Positions 31,964-42,637 of a stretch of DNA of 64,000 nucleotides are shown piece after piece. The position numbers and the translations under genes are program-made. The notes beneath the pieces are model-generated. The model saw nothing but the letters and a program-made list of their open reading frames with translations, was not told the origin of the DNA and did no database searches. The stretch is from Streptomyces caniscabiei (GTDB lineage: Bacteria > Actinomycetota > Actinomycetes > Streptomycetales > Streptomycetaceae): contig NZ_JABXWI010000006.1 of the NCBI RefSeq assembly GCF_014930365.1, positions 1 to 64,000 on the forward strand. Direction: 5' to 3'. Each line of letters opens with the position of its first letter. The first letter of the stretch is position 1.

Positions 31964-32362
31964 TCAGTCGGCGTGGCAGCCGAGCAGTTCGGCGGTGGTG
32001 CCGCGCGCGGTCGTCTTCAGGGTGACGACCTCGTCGATGTCGGTGGTCGCGGCGTCGAAGCGGAAGTCGGCGCGGCCCACCTCGGCGCCGTCCTCGGACT
32101 GGGAGCGCACGGTGCAGTAGCCCGGGACACCGGCGTCCTTGTCGCCCCTGAGGTGCACCTTCACCGAACGCGCCGAGGTATCGAAGGTGTAGATCTCGAC
32201 GCTGATCCTGTTGCCGGCGACGTAGTGGTAGGCGAACCAGCCGATGAGGACGAGGAGGGCCGCGCCGAGGACGCTGCCGATGACCTTGAGCTTGCGGTCG
32301 GCGCGCTCGTCCGCGGAGCGGCCGTAGCGGCCCTCGGGAAGCCGCGTGCTCGCCGTCGTCAT
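31964..32362 (-). CDS. DUF4307-type small membrane protein
   Basis: 132 residues. A charged cytoplasmic N-terminus (LPEGRYGRSADERADRKLK), one membrane helix (about 28-48, VIGSVLGAALLVLIGWFAYHYVAG) and an extracytoplasmic beta-rich domain with two cysteines (GYCTV and LLGCHAD) that may pair. The RYG motif and layout are typical of the actinobacterial DUF4307 family found beside greA and mca. GAGAGGG lies about 5 nt before the ATG in minus orientation. Function unknown. Upstream, near 32384-32425, the word GATCCGG recurs several times. Confidence 0.82.
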   Translation of the reverse strand: MTTASTRLPEGRYGRSADERADRKLKVIGSVLGAALLVLIGWFAYHYVAGNRISVEIYTFDTSARSVKVHLRGDKDAGVPGYCTVRSQSEDGAEVGRADFRFDAATTDIDEVVTLKTTARGTTAELLGCHAD

Positions 32363-32588
32363 GGTCGCCCTCTCCGATCCGGTCCGATCCGGGATCCGGT
32401 CTGATCCGGTCGATCTCCCGACGGGGAATATCCCGCCCTCCGATGCCGTCACTATAGAAGCCCCCGCCCAGCGCCTGACGGCCGCCCCACACGGGTGTCC
32501 GAGCGGGACGGCAGTATGGACTCACCGGATCGCGCCGGGCCGAGTCACCGTAGTTCAGGCCGGGCGCCGAGTGACGAGGGAATGAGTC

Positions 32589-33461
32589 TTGACTGACCAG
32601 CTGCGACTGATGGCCGTGCACGCGCACCCCGACGACGAGTCGAGCAAGGGTGCGGCCACCATGGCGAAGTATGTGTCCGAGGGGGTGGACGTGCTGGTCG
32701 TGACCTGCACGGGCGGCGAGCGCGGCTCCATCCTCAATCCGAAACTGCAGGGCGACAAGTACATCGAGGAGCACATTCACGAGGTGCGCAAGAAGGAGAT
32801 GGACGAGGCCCGCGAGATCCTCGGCGTCAGCCAGGAGTGGCTCGGCTTCGTCGACTCCGGCCTCCCCGAGGGAGACCCGCTGCCGCCGCTTCCCGACGGC
32901 TGCTTCGCCCTGGAGGACGTCGACAAGGCGGCCGGTGAGCTGGTCCGGAAGATCCGCGCGTTCCGTCCGCAGGTGATCACCACCTACGACGAGAACGGCG
33001 GATACCCGCACCCCGACCACATCATGACCCACAAGATCTCGATGGTGGCGTTCGAGGGCGCGGCGGACACCGAGCAGTACCCCGAGGCGGAGTACGGCCC
33101 GGCGTACCAGCCGCAGAAGCTCTATTACAACCAGGGCTTCAACCGCCCGCGCACCGAGGCGCTGCACCACGCCCTGCTGGATCGCGGTCTGGAGTCCCCC
33201 TACGGCGACTGGCTCAAGCGCTGGGACGAGTCCGACCACAAGGACCGCACCCTCACCACGCATGTGCCCTGCGCCGACTTCTTCGAGATCCGTGACAAGG
33301 CCCTCATCGCCCACGCCACGCAGATCGACCCCGACGGCGGCTGGTTCCGGGTCCCGATGGAGATCCAGCGGGAGGTCTGGCCGACCGAGGAGTACGAGCT
33401 CGCGAAGTCCCTCGTGGACACCTCGCTCCCGGAGGACGACCTCTTTGCGGGCATCCGCTAG
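32589..33461 (+). CDS. mca: mycothiol conjugate amidase
   Basis: Cleaves mycothiol S-conjugates to release mercapturic acids, a detoxification step specific to actinobacteria. 290 residues of the LmbE/PIG-L zinc hydrolase family. The metal motif AHPDDE is at about 12-17; TGGERGSILNP and the late PHPDHIMTH supply further ligands and active-site residues; the C-terminal EYELAKSLVDTSLPEDDLFAGI is characteristic of Mca rather than MshB. TTG start with GAGGGAA 6 nt upstream. A five-codon ATG frame at 32582 overlaps it out of frame and might lower expression. Confidence 0.95.
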   Translation: MTDQLRLMAVHAHPDDESSKGAATMAKYVSEGVDVLVVTCTGGERGSILNPKLQGDKYIEEHIHEVRKKEMDEAREILGVSQEWLGFVDSGLPEGDPLPPLPDGCFALEDVDKAAGELVRKIRAFRPQVITTYDENGGYPHPDHIMTHKISMVAFEGAADTEQYPEAEYGPAYQPQKLYYNQGFNRPRTEALHHALLDRGLESPYGDWLKRWDESDHKDRTLTTHVPCADFFEIRDKALIAHATQIDPDGGWFRVPMEIQREVWPTEEYELAKSLVDTSLPEDDLFAGIR

Positions 33462-33482
33462 CCCTGGGGGACAATGCCAGGC

Positions 33483-33728
33483 ATGAGCGTAAGCCTGGCA
33501 GTCGCACACCTCGTCCCCCTCGCCAAGGAGGTGGACGAGGACAAGGTCACCCCCGGCGTCCTCGGTTTCATCGTCTTCGCGGTGATGGCCCTGGCCGTCT
33601 GGGGCCTGATGAAGTCCATGAACAAGCAGATGGGCAAGGTCGACTTCGAGGAGTCGCCGGACCCGGACGCCTCCGTCGAGGAGACGGCGACGGACACGGC
33701 CGGGAGGACGACCCCGGCGAAGGGCTGA
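33483..33728 (+). CDS. small membrane protein downstream of mca
   Basis: 81 residues: a short outer N-terminal part, one membrane helix (about 25-43, LGFIVFAVMALAVWGLMKSM), then a charged Thr/Glu/Asp tail. Its place next to mca is, as I recall, conserved across actinobacteria including mycobacteria, suggesting a functional link. The 21-nt gap means cotranscription with mca. Starts at 33474 and 33483 are both possible (GGGGGA lies 2 or 11 nt upstream). Function unknown. Confidence 0.78.
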   Translation: MSVSLAVAHLVPLAKEVDEDKVTPGVLGFIVFAVMALAVWGLMKSMNKQMGKVDFEESPDPDASVEETATDTAGRTTPAKG

Positions 33729-33827
33729 CCGCCGGCGCGACGGCTTCAGGGGCGGACCGCGTGACACCGGAGAGGTGCCGCGCGGTCACGCCCTGCCGTC
33801 GCCCGGTGAGGGGCGGCGAGCCCGTGC

Positions 33828-36800
33828 TCACCCGTGGCCGCCCGGCACCGGCACCCCCATCACCTCGCGCGCGTGGCGGTTCGGGACCATGCCGAGGGTC
33901 CAGGCGCGCCAGCCGCTCTCCAGGTTCACGCCGCGTTCTAGGAGGAGCTGGTAGGCCTCGATGTACTCGGTGAGTTTCTCGTCACGCAGAGGGTGGTCCG
34001 TGCGGGACAGGTGGGCCAGATCCTCCTGGGCGACGGCCGTGCCGATCTCGACGCCGCCGGGAGCCGCGTAGGGCAGCAGGGTGCACTTGAGGAAGCGGGC
34101 CCAGTCCTCGCCGCGCCGGTCGCCGTAGGAGGCGAAGAGGCGGGCGGCCTCCTCGCAGAGGGCCAGTGCCTGGGGGGTGCGGTTGTTGCCCGCGTCCACG
34201 ACCGCCAGTTCCAGGCAGGTCCAGGCCTCCCCGTGGGCGACGCCGATGCGCTGGAAGTCGGCGCGGGCGTCGACGAGGAGCTGGCGGGCGAAGCCGGAGT
34301 TGCGCAGGGAGCCGGTCTGCACGGCGCGCTGGTCGCGGGTGACACGGGCGGAGTGGTGGCGGGCACAGGCCAGGCCGTAGACGTCCCGCATCCGGGAGAA
34401 CATCGTGCGGGAGCGCTCCAGCTCGCGGACCGCCTGGTCGAGGTTGCCGGTCTCCTCCAGGGCCTGGCCCAGGTAGTAGCCGGACCAGGCCTCGCCGCGG
34501 GCGTCCTCGTTGTCGCGGTGACGCGAGGCGGCCTGGCGCAGCCCGTCGACGGCGGCGGAGGGATCCCCGGCGATGAGGCGGGCGCGGGCCAGCTGGGTCA
34601 TCGACCAGGCCTCGCCGCGCGGGTCACGGGTGCGGCCGAACAGGTCGAGCGCGGTGCGCAGTTCGGTTTCCGCGCGCGGTATCTCGCCCATGCGCAGCAG
34701 CAGTTGGCCGAGCTGGAAGTAGGCCCAGCCCTCGCCGTGCAGGGACTCCTGCTGGCGGTGGAGGACCAGTGCGCGGGTCAGCAGGTCCAGGGAGTCCGCC
34801 AGATGGGATCGGTCGCGTTCCACCGCCGCGAGGGCGTGCATCGTCCAGGCGCGGTCCGCCGCCAGTTCGGCGGTCGACTGCATCTGCAGGGCCTCCAGGA
34901 GCTTCTCCGCCGCCTCGGTCAGATTGCCCTGGTGGTGGAGGGTGATGCCCAGGGAGCACAGGGCACGGGCGGCGCCCGCGTCGTGGTTGGTCTCCATGTA
35001 CAGGTTGACCACCGACGCCAGGGTCGTGCGGGACTTGTCGAGCTCGCCCAGCTGACGGGCGGCGATACCCGTACGCCACTGCACGGAGCGGGTCAGCAGG
35101 CCCTGCCCCACCGACTGGGCCAGCTCGTTGAGCTCACCGAGGCGGTAGAGGTCGCCGCGCAGCAGGCAGTAGTCGCACAGGGCGCCCAGCAGGCTGAGCA
35201 CGGCCGCCTCGTTCACGCCCTCCGCGTGCCGGAGCGTGGAGGTGATGAAGCTGGTCTCGTCGTCCAGCCAGCGCAGCGCCTCCTCCAGGGACACGAAGCC
35301 GTGCTGGCCGAAGCGGTCCGAGCGGGTCGACATGTTGCCGTCGACGAGACGCAGGACGGAGTCGGCCAGGTCCGCGTACGTGACGATGAGGCGTTCCTGC
35401 GCGGCGGTGCGCTCGCTCGGCTCCTCCTCGTCGAGGAGGCGGGCCTGGGCGAAGGCGCGGACCAGGTCGTGCAGGCGGTAGCGGTTGCCGTGGACGTGGT
35501 CGATCAGGCCCGCGCGGGCGAGCGCGGTGAGGTGACGGGTCGCCTCGGTCTCGTCGGTGGCGAGGAGCGAGGCGGCCGCCGCCGCGCCCAGGGAGGCGCG
35601 GCCCGCCAGCGCCAGCCGACGGAACAACTGGCGCGAGGACTCCCCGAAGTCGGTGTAGCGCAGCCACAGGGCGCGCTCGACCGGCTCGACCGGGCCGTAC
35701 GCGCCCAGGTCGGTGGCCAGCCGGCGGGGCTCACGCGGGCCCAGAGAAGAGCCGGCGACGCGCAGAGCGAGGGGCAGGCCGCCGCACAGCTCCCGGATCC
35801 GGGCGACGGCTTCGGCGTTGTACGAGTTCGGGTCGGTCACTTTCACGGCTTTCGCCGAGCCCGAGTTGCCGTACGCCTGAGCCGGCGGACCCGAGGACAG
35901 CGCCTCGGCCGCCTGGGCCACCGTTTCCAGGAGTTCCAGCGCGCCCTCTCCGTCGAGCGCCTCGACGGGGAGCTGGTGGACCCAGGCGGGCAGGTCGGCG
36001 GGGAGGGCGAGCGGGGAGCGGGCGGTGACCAGGACGAGGCTGTCGGAGCGCTCGGGGACGAGGGCGCGGACCTGCTCGGGGTCGGAGGCGTCGTCCAGGA
36101 CGATCGTCACCGGCAGCGCGGTCAGATGCTGGTGGTACAGCTCGCTGAGCCGTTTGACCTGCTGGTCCTGGGAGGTGCGCTCACGGAAGAGCAACTGGTC
36201 GCGGGGGGCGCCGAGACGATTCAGCAGATGCATCAGCGCGTCCCGGGTCGACAGCGGCGGCTCCTCCGGGCTGTCGGCGCGCAGATCGACCACGCAGGCG
36301 CCCCGGAAGTAGTCCCGCAGCTCGTGTGTGGCGCGGACGGCGAGAGCGGTGCGGCCGGAGCCGGACGCGCCGTGCAGCACGACGACGGTCGGCCGGGTCT
36401 CGGTCTCCGCGCGGGCCGCCTGCACCCACTGGCGGATCTTCCCCATCTCCGCCCGTCGGCCCGCGAACCGGTCGTCGGCCTCGGGGAGTTGGGCGAACGA
36501 CTGCTCCAGTACGTTGCGCCGCCGGGCCGCCGCGCTCTTGTCGGCGCCGCGCAGTCGGGGCGTCTTCTTCGCGGTCGCCGTCGACGCGGCGAGGACGCGC
36601 TGCTGGTCGAGGAACGGGCGGATGCCGCGCACCTCCAGTGCCGTCAGCCACTGCAACCGGAGCTGCTCGGGGCCGCCGGGCTGGCTCAGGGCGCCCGCGT
36701 GGTGGTGGGCGGCCGGGAGGTGGGAGGCGGTGACCTTCAGGACGGTGGCCACGGCGCTCGCGATGCCGACGATCACCCCCGTGCTCACGGCGGTGCCGGG

Positions 36801-37106
36801 GGCGACGCCGAAGGAGAGGTCGGCGACGACCGCCGTGCCGGCGGCAACGGCCGCGACCAGCACGGGAGTTCCGGCGCCCTCCTTGGCGTAGCGCCGGCGG
36901 AAGGTGGGGCGGCCGGCCTCGGACTCGTCCAGTGCGCGGGTGTAGGTCTCGTACTCCTCGGCCGCGTTCTGCGCCATCGTGTCCAGGGACGCGCGTGCCC
37001 GGCCGAGCAGGACGACGCCGTCGGTGCGGCCGCCCGACCTGCGGACCTCCTCCTCGACCGCCCGGACCAACAGCCGTTCGGCCTCCCCCCGGTGGCTGTC
37101 CCGCAT
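33828..37106 (-). CDS. STAND/NB-ARC-like ATPase with membrane hairpin and TPR repeats
   Basis: 1092 residues. Residues 1-75 are charged and helical; about 80-125 form two hydrophobic helices, probably a membrane hairpin. Then a nucleotide-binding domain: P-loop GASGSGRTAL at 246-255, Walker B TIVLDDASD, an RNBS-like LVLVTARSPL and GGLPLALRVAGSSLG, the NB-ARC GLPLAL motif. A winged-helix domain (RLHDLVRAFAQARL) is followed by about ten TPR units to the C-terminus. The P-loop lysine is replaced by Arg (R252), so ATP hydrolysis may be weak. No DNA-binding domain, unlike SARP regulators. ATG with AGGGGGA 7 nt upstream. STAND proteins with membrane effectors include anti-phage sensors, but a regulatory role is equally possible. 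Confidence 0.85.
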   Translation of the reverse strand: MRDSHRGEAERLLVRAVEEEVRRSGGRTDGVVLLGRARASLDTMAQNAAEEYETYTRALDESEAGRPTFRRRYAKEGAGTPVLVAAVAAGTAVVADLSFGVAPGTAVSTGVIVGIASAVATVLKVTASHLPAAHHHAGALSQPGGPEQLRLQWLTALEVRGIRPFLDQQRVLAASTATAKKTPRLRGADKSAAARRRNVLEQSFAQLPEADDRFAGRRAEMGKIRQWVQAARAETETRPTVVVLHGASGSGRTALAVRATHELRDYFRGACVVDLRADSPEEPPLSTRDALMHLLNRLGAPRDQLLFRERTSQDQQVKRLSELYHQHLTALPVTIVLDDASDPEQVRALVPERSDSLVLVTARSPLALPADLPAWVHQLPVEALDGEGALELLETVAQAAEALSSGPPAQAYGNSGSAKAVKVTDPNSYNAEAVARIRELCGGLPLALRVAGSSLGPREPRRLATDLGAYGPVEPVERALWLRYTDFGESSRQLFRRLALAGRASLGAAAAASLLATDETEATRHLTALARAGLIDHVHGNRYRLHDLVRAFAQARLLDEEEPSERTAAQERLIVTYADLADSVLRLVDGNMSTRSDRFGQHGFVSLEEALRWLDDETSFITSTLRHAEGVNEAAVLSLLGALCDYCLLRGDLYRLGELNELAQSVGQGLLTRSVQWRTGIAARQLGELDKSRTTLASVVNLYMETNHDAGAARALCSLGITLHHQGNLTEAAEKLLEALQMQSTAELAADRAWTMHALAAVERDRSHLADSLDLLTRALVLHRQQESLHGEGWAYFQLGQLLLRMGEIPRAETELRTALDLFGRTRDPRGEAWSMTQLARARLIAGDPSAAVDGLRQAASRHRDNEDARGEAWSGYYLGQALEETGNLDQAVRELERSRTMFSRMRDVYGLACARHHSARVTRDQRAVQTGSLRNSGFARQLLVDARADFQRIGVAHGEAWTCLELAVVDAGNNRTPQALALCEEAARLFASYGDRRGEDWARFLKCTLLPYAAPGGVEIGTAVAQEDLAHLSRTDHPLRDEKLTEYIEAYQLLLERGVNLESGWRAWTLGMVPNRHAREVMGVPVPGGHG

Positions 37107-37260
37107 CACACGTCCCCCTATCGCCGAAACGGTTGCCTCCGGCCAGTGTGCGGGGCGTAGTCCGACTAGGCGAGAGGGCGTGATCGTGGGCGGGGGCTCG
37201 GGTGCGAGGTTTCGCCGTGGGGGGTCCGGTTGTCGGCCGGGTGCGGGTCTGTTGTGGTTG

Positions 37261-37320
37261 CTCGCGCAGTTCCCCGCGCCCCTTTCAGGCGCGCGCCCCG
37301 TGCTGAACTGCGATTCCCGG
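37261..37320. repeat. dispersed repeat, copy 3 (degenerate)
   Basis: One intact arm, CGCGCAGTTCCCCGCGCCCC at 37263-37282, with only a remnant of the other arm (GAACTGCGA near 37305-37313). It lies between the divergent STAND ATPase and DUF255 genes. Confidence 0.75.
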
Positions 37321-37342
37321 GTACTGGGGAATGATGGTGCCC

Positions 37343-39400
<2,058 letters not shown>

Positions 39401-39614
39401 AACGCGCCGGTCCGGGACTAGGACAAGATCGAACAACTGGCTGGAAACAGGCCGGTGTGCGGACACATCCGATTAGATGTTCCCCCGAACGGAAACACGG
39501 TTTTTATCGGAAGGGTCCCCGGGATTCACAGTTTCCCCCTAGGCTCTGCACAGTTACGCGGCGGGAGTAACTCACCGTCGCGCAGGGGGATTTGGGGATC
39601 TGGGGGGATCTTTC

Positions 39615-40883
39615 TTGCTGACGTCCGTCTTCATTGCCGTCGTCTCGCTGCTCTTGTTCTGGATGGCGGCCTTCACGCTGTGGTGGCAGATGCACGCGTG
39701 GCGAACGCCCGAAGTGCTGGCCTCCACCCGCTTCAGCAGACCGGACGGCGACGAACATGTGTCGTTCTCACTGCTGCTGCCGGCACGCCACGAACAGGCC
39801 GTGCTGGACCACACCATCCAACGACTGCTCGAATCCGGTCACGACGACTTCGAGATCATCGTCATCGTCGGGCACGACGACCCGGAGACCGCCGAGGTGG
39901 CCCGGGCCGCGGCGGGACGCGACCCGCGTGTGCGCGTGGTGGTCGACCACCACGAGAAGAAGAACAAGCCGAAGGCCATGAACACGGCGTTACCCCACTG
40001 CCGGGGCGACGTCGTCGGGGTCTTCGACGCCGAGGACCAGGTCCACCCCGAGCTCCTGTCCCACGTCGACCACGCCTTCCGCACCACGGGCGCGGACGTC
40101 GTGCAGGGCGGGGTGCAGCTCATCAACTACAACTCCAGCTGGTACAGCCTGCGCAACTGCCTGGAGTACTTCTTCTGGTTCCGGTCCCGGCTCCATCTGC
40201 ACGCGCAGAAAGGATTCATTCCGCTCGGCGGCAACACCGTCTTCGTCCGCACCGACGTGCTGCGCGAGGCCGGCGGCTGGGATCCCGAATGCCTCGCCGA
40301 GGACTGCGACCTCGGCGTCCGGCTGTCGAGCGTCGGCAAGAAGGTCGTCGTCGCCTACGACTCCGACATGGTGACCCGCGAGGAGACCCCCGGCAGCCTG
40401 ATGTCGCTGATGAAGCAACGCACCCGCTGGAACCAGGGCTTCCTCCAGGTCTACCGGAAGAAGGACTGGCGCCAACTGCCCGGATTCCGGCAGCGGTTGC
40501 TCGCCCGCTACACCCTGATGACGCCCTATCTCCAGGCCGTCTCCGGTGTGATCATCCCGCTGAACGTCGCCATCGCGCTCTTCCTCGACGTCCCCGTCGG
40601 CGTCGCCTTCATCACCTTCCTGCCTGCCGTCACCGCCTTCGTCACCTTCGTGTTCGAGGTCGTCGGACTGCACGACTTCGGCAAGCAGTACGGCCTCCGC
40701 GTCCGGTTCGTCCACTACGTCAAGCTCGTCGTGGGCGGCCCCTTCTACCAGGTGCTCCTCGCCTTCGCCGCCGTACGCGCGGTGTGGCGCGAGCAACGGG
40801 GCCGCAACGACTGGGAGCTGACGAGCCATGTCGGCGCACATCTCGTGAACGCGAACGTCAACCGAGAGGACGTTCCTGCGTGA
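39615..40883 (+). CDS. family 2 glycosyltransferase, processive type
   Basis: 422 residues. One N-terminal membrane helix (about 3-25), cytosolic GT2 domain (about 45-290) and three C-terminal helices (about 310-395). The D,D,D,QxxRW signature of processive synthases is visible: VGHDDPE, FDAEDQVHP (DxD), AEDCDLG and QRTRWNQG. It should polymerise a sugar nucleotide across the membrane, like cellulose- or hyaluronan-synthase-like enzymes. TTG start with GGGGGGA 6 nt upstream. It is the first gene of a four-gene operon; its stop overlaps the next start as GTGA. Confidence 0.88.
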   Translation: MLTSVFIAVVSLLLFWMAAFTLWWQMHAWRTPEVLASTRFSRPDGDEHVSFSLLLPARHEQAVLDHTIQRLLESGHDDFEIIVIVGHDDPETAEVARAAAGRDPRVRVVVDHHEKKNKPKAMNTALPHCRGDVVGVFDAEDQVHPELLSHVDHAFRTTGADVVQGGVQLINYNSSWYSLRNCLEYFFWFRSRLHLHAQKGFIPLGGNTVFVRTDVLREAGGWDPECLAEDCDLGVRLSSVGKKVVVAYDSDMVTREETPGSLMSLMKQRTRWNQGFLQVYRKKDWRQLPGFRQRLLARYTLMTPYLQAVSGVIIPLNVAIALFLDVPVGVAFITFLPAVTAFVTFVFEVVGLHDFGKQYGLRVRFVHYVKLVVGGPFYQVLLAFAAVRAVWREQRGRNDWELTSHVGAHLVNANVNREDVPA

Positions 40884-42637
40884 CCTCCACACTTCCCGCG
40901 GCGGCCAAGACGGAAGTCAAGGTCCCCGCGCAGCGGACAGCTGCGCCCACAGCCGGTTCGACAGGCCGAACAAACGGTTCCTCTTCCGCTTCGCCCGCGC
41001 CCGAGGCGCCGCCGAAGCGCCTGCGGGACTCGCGCCCCGACCTGCTCCTGTGCGGTCTCCTCCTCGTCGCGATCATGATCGTGCAGGGCTGGAACATCGC
41101 CGACTACCCGACCCTCAGCGACGACGAGGGCACCTACCTCGCGCAGGCCTGGGCCGTCCAGGAGGGCAGAGGCCTCGCCCACTACACCTACTGGTACGAC
41201 CACCCGCCCTTCGGCTGGATCCAGCTCGCCGTCCTGACCTGGATCCCCGCGCAGCTCGCCCCCGCGTCGATGACCGTCGGCTCGATGCGCGGGGTGATGC
41301 TGCTGATCAGCGCGGTCAGCGCCGTCCTCGTCTACGTCCTCGGCCGCCGTCTGTCGCTGCCCCGCTGGGCCGCCGGCCTCGGCATGGCCCTCTTCGGGCT
41401 GTCCCCGCTGTCGGTGGTGCTCCAGCGGGAGATCTTCCTCGACAACATCGCGGTGATGTGGACCCTGCTGGCGTTCTGCCTCGCCGCCTCGCCCAGCCGT
41501 CACCTCTGGCACCACTTCGGCGCCGGCATCGCCGCCGCCGCGGCCGTGCTCACCAAGGAGACGATGCTCCTCGTCCTGCCGGCTGTGCTGCTCACCATGT
41601 GGCGGCACAGCCACCGGGACACCCGGAAGTTCGCCATCACCGGCGCCGTCACCGCCTGCACCCTGATCGGCGTCTCGTACCCGCTGTTCGCCCTGCTCAA
41701 GGGCGAGTTGCTGCCCGGCGCCGGCCATGTGTCCCTCTGGGACGGCATCGTCTACCAGATGAGCCGCCCCGGCTCCGGCTTCATCCTCACCGAGGGCACG
41801 GGCTCGTACGGCGTCCTGCAGTCCTGGCTGTACTACGACCGCGTGCTGCCGCTCGGCGGGCTCGCGGGCGCGCTGCTGCTGTTGCTGACCTGGCGCTGGT
41901 CGGTGACCGCGAGAGCCCTCGCCGGCCCCGCGCTCGCCGTCGCGATCCTCGCCGGCATGGCCCTGCGCCCCGGCTACCTCCCCGCCATGTACGTCCTCCA
42001 GGCGCTTCCCTTCCTCGCGCTCGTCCTCGCGGGCGGCACGGCGAGCGTCACCCACGGCGTCCTGCGCCGATGGCGCAGCGCGACCGAACGCAGGCCCGTG
42101 ACCTGGGCGAGGCACGCCCTCGCCCTCGCCCTGGCCGCCGCCGCGGCCGCGTACGTCGTCCCGCGCTGGTACGACGGCAACCACACCGCGATGACGTTCA
42201 ACGCCAACGCGCCCTACCAGCGGGCCGCCGAGTGGCTCGGCCGGGAGGTCGACGACCCCGCGGACACCCGGGTCCTCGTCGACGACGCGCTCTGGCTCGA
42301 CCTCGTCCACGAGGGCTACGAGCCGGGCCTCGGCGTCATCTGGTTCTACAAGGCCGACCTCGACCCGGCGGTGACGAAGACGATGCCCCGCGGCTGGCGC
42401 GACCTCGACTACGTGGTCGCTTCCCCGACGGTACGGCGCGACGCGGAGGACCTGCCCAACGTCAAGGGCGCGATGGAGAACTCGACCCCCGTGGCCACCT
42501 TCGGCACCGGCGAGGACCGGATCGAGATCCGCAGGATCGAGGGCGCGGGGGACGACGACCGGGCCCGCGACGCCGGTGCCGCCGAGGGTGACAACGACCC
42601 GATCCGCGAGACCGAGGCCGCTGGAGGCGACCGATGA
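40880..42637 (+). CDS. GT39/ArnT-like integral membrane glycosyltransferase
   Basis: 585 residues. A disordered N-terminal 50 residues, then about ten to twelve membrane segments to about 430 and a soluble C-terminal domain. The first outer loop contains TLSDDEGTYLAQAWAV followed by YTYWYDHPPFGWIQL, the acidic active-site loop of the PMT/ArnT (GT-C) fold, which transfers sugars from polyprenyl phosphate. ILQREIFLDN-like residues in VVLQREIFLDNIAVMW are also typical. GTG start in a GTGA overlap with the preceding GT2 gene, and its own stop overlaps the next start as ATGA. It would use the polyprenyl-sugar made by the following gene. Confidence 0.87.
   Translation: MTSTLPAAAKTEVKVPAQRTAAPTAGSTGRTNGSSSASPAPEAPPKRLRDSRPDLLLCGLLLVAIMIVQGWNIADYPTLSDDEGTYLAQAWAVQEGRGLAHYTYWYDHPPFGWIQLAVLTWIPAQLAPASMTVGSMRGVMLLISAVSAVLVYVLGRRLSLPRWAAGLGMALFGLSPLSVVLQREIFLDNIAVMWTLLAFCLAASPSRHLWHHFGAGIAAAAAVLTKETMLLVLPAVLLTMWRHSHRDTRKFAITGAVTACTLIGVSYPLFALLKGELLPGAGHVSLWDGIVYQMSRPGSGFILTEGTGSYGVLQSWLYYDRVLPLGGLAGALLLLLTWRWSVTARALAGPALAVAILAGMALRPGYLPAMYVLQALPFLALVLAGGTASVTHGVLRRWRSATERRPVTWARHALALALAAAAAAYVVPRWYDGNHTAMTFNANAPYQRAAEWLGREVDDPADTRVLVDDALWLDLVHEGYEPGLGVIWFYKADLDPAVTKTMPRGWRDLDYVVASPTVRRDAEDLPNVKGAMENSTPVATFGTGEDRIEIRRIEGAGDDDRARDAGAAEGDNDPIRETEAAGGDR

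Noticed and set aside
32582..32596. Alternative ATG start for mca
   Set aside because: It is out of frame and stops after four codons.
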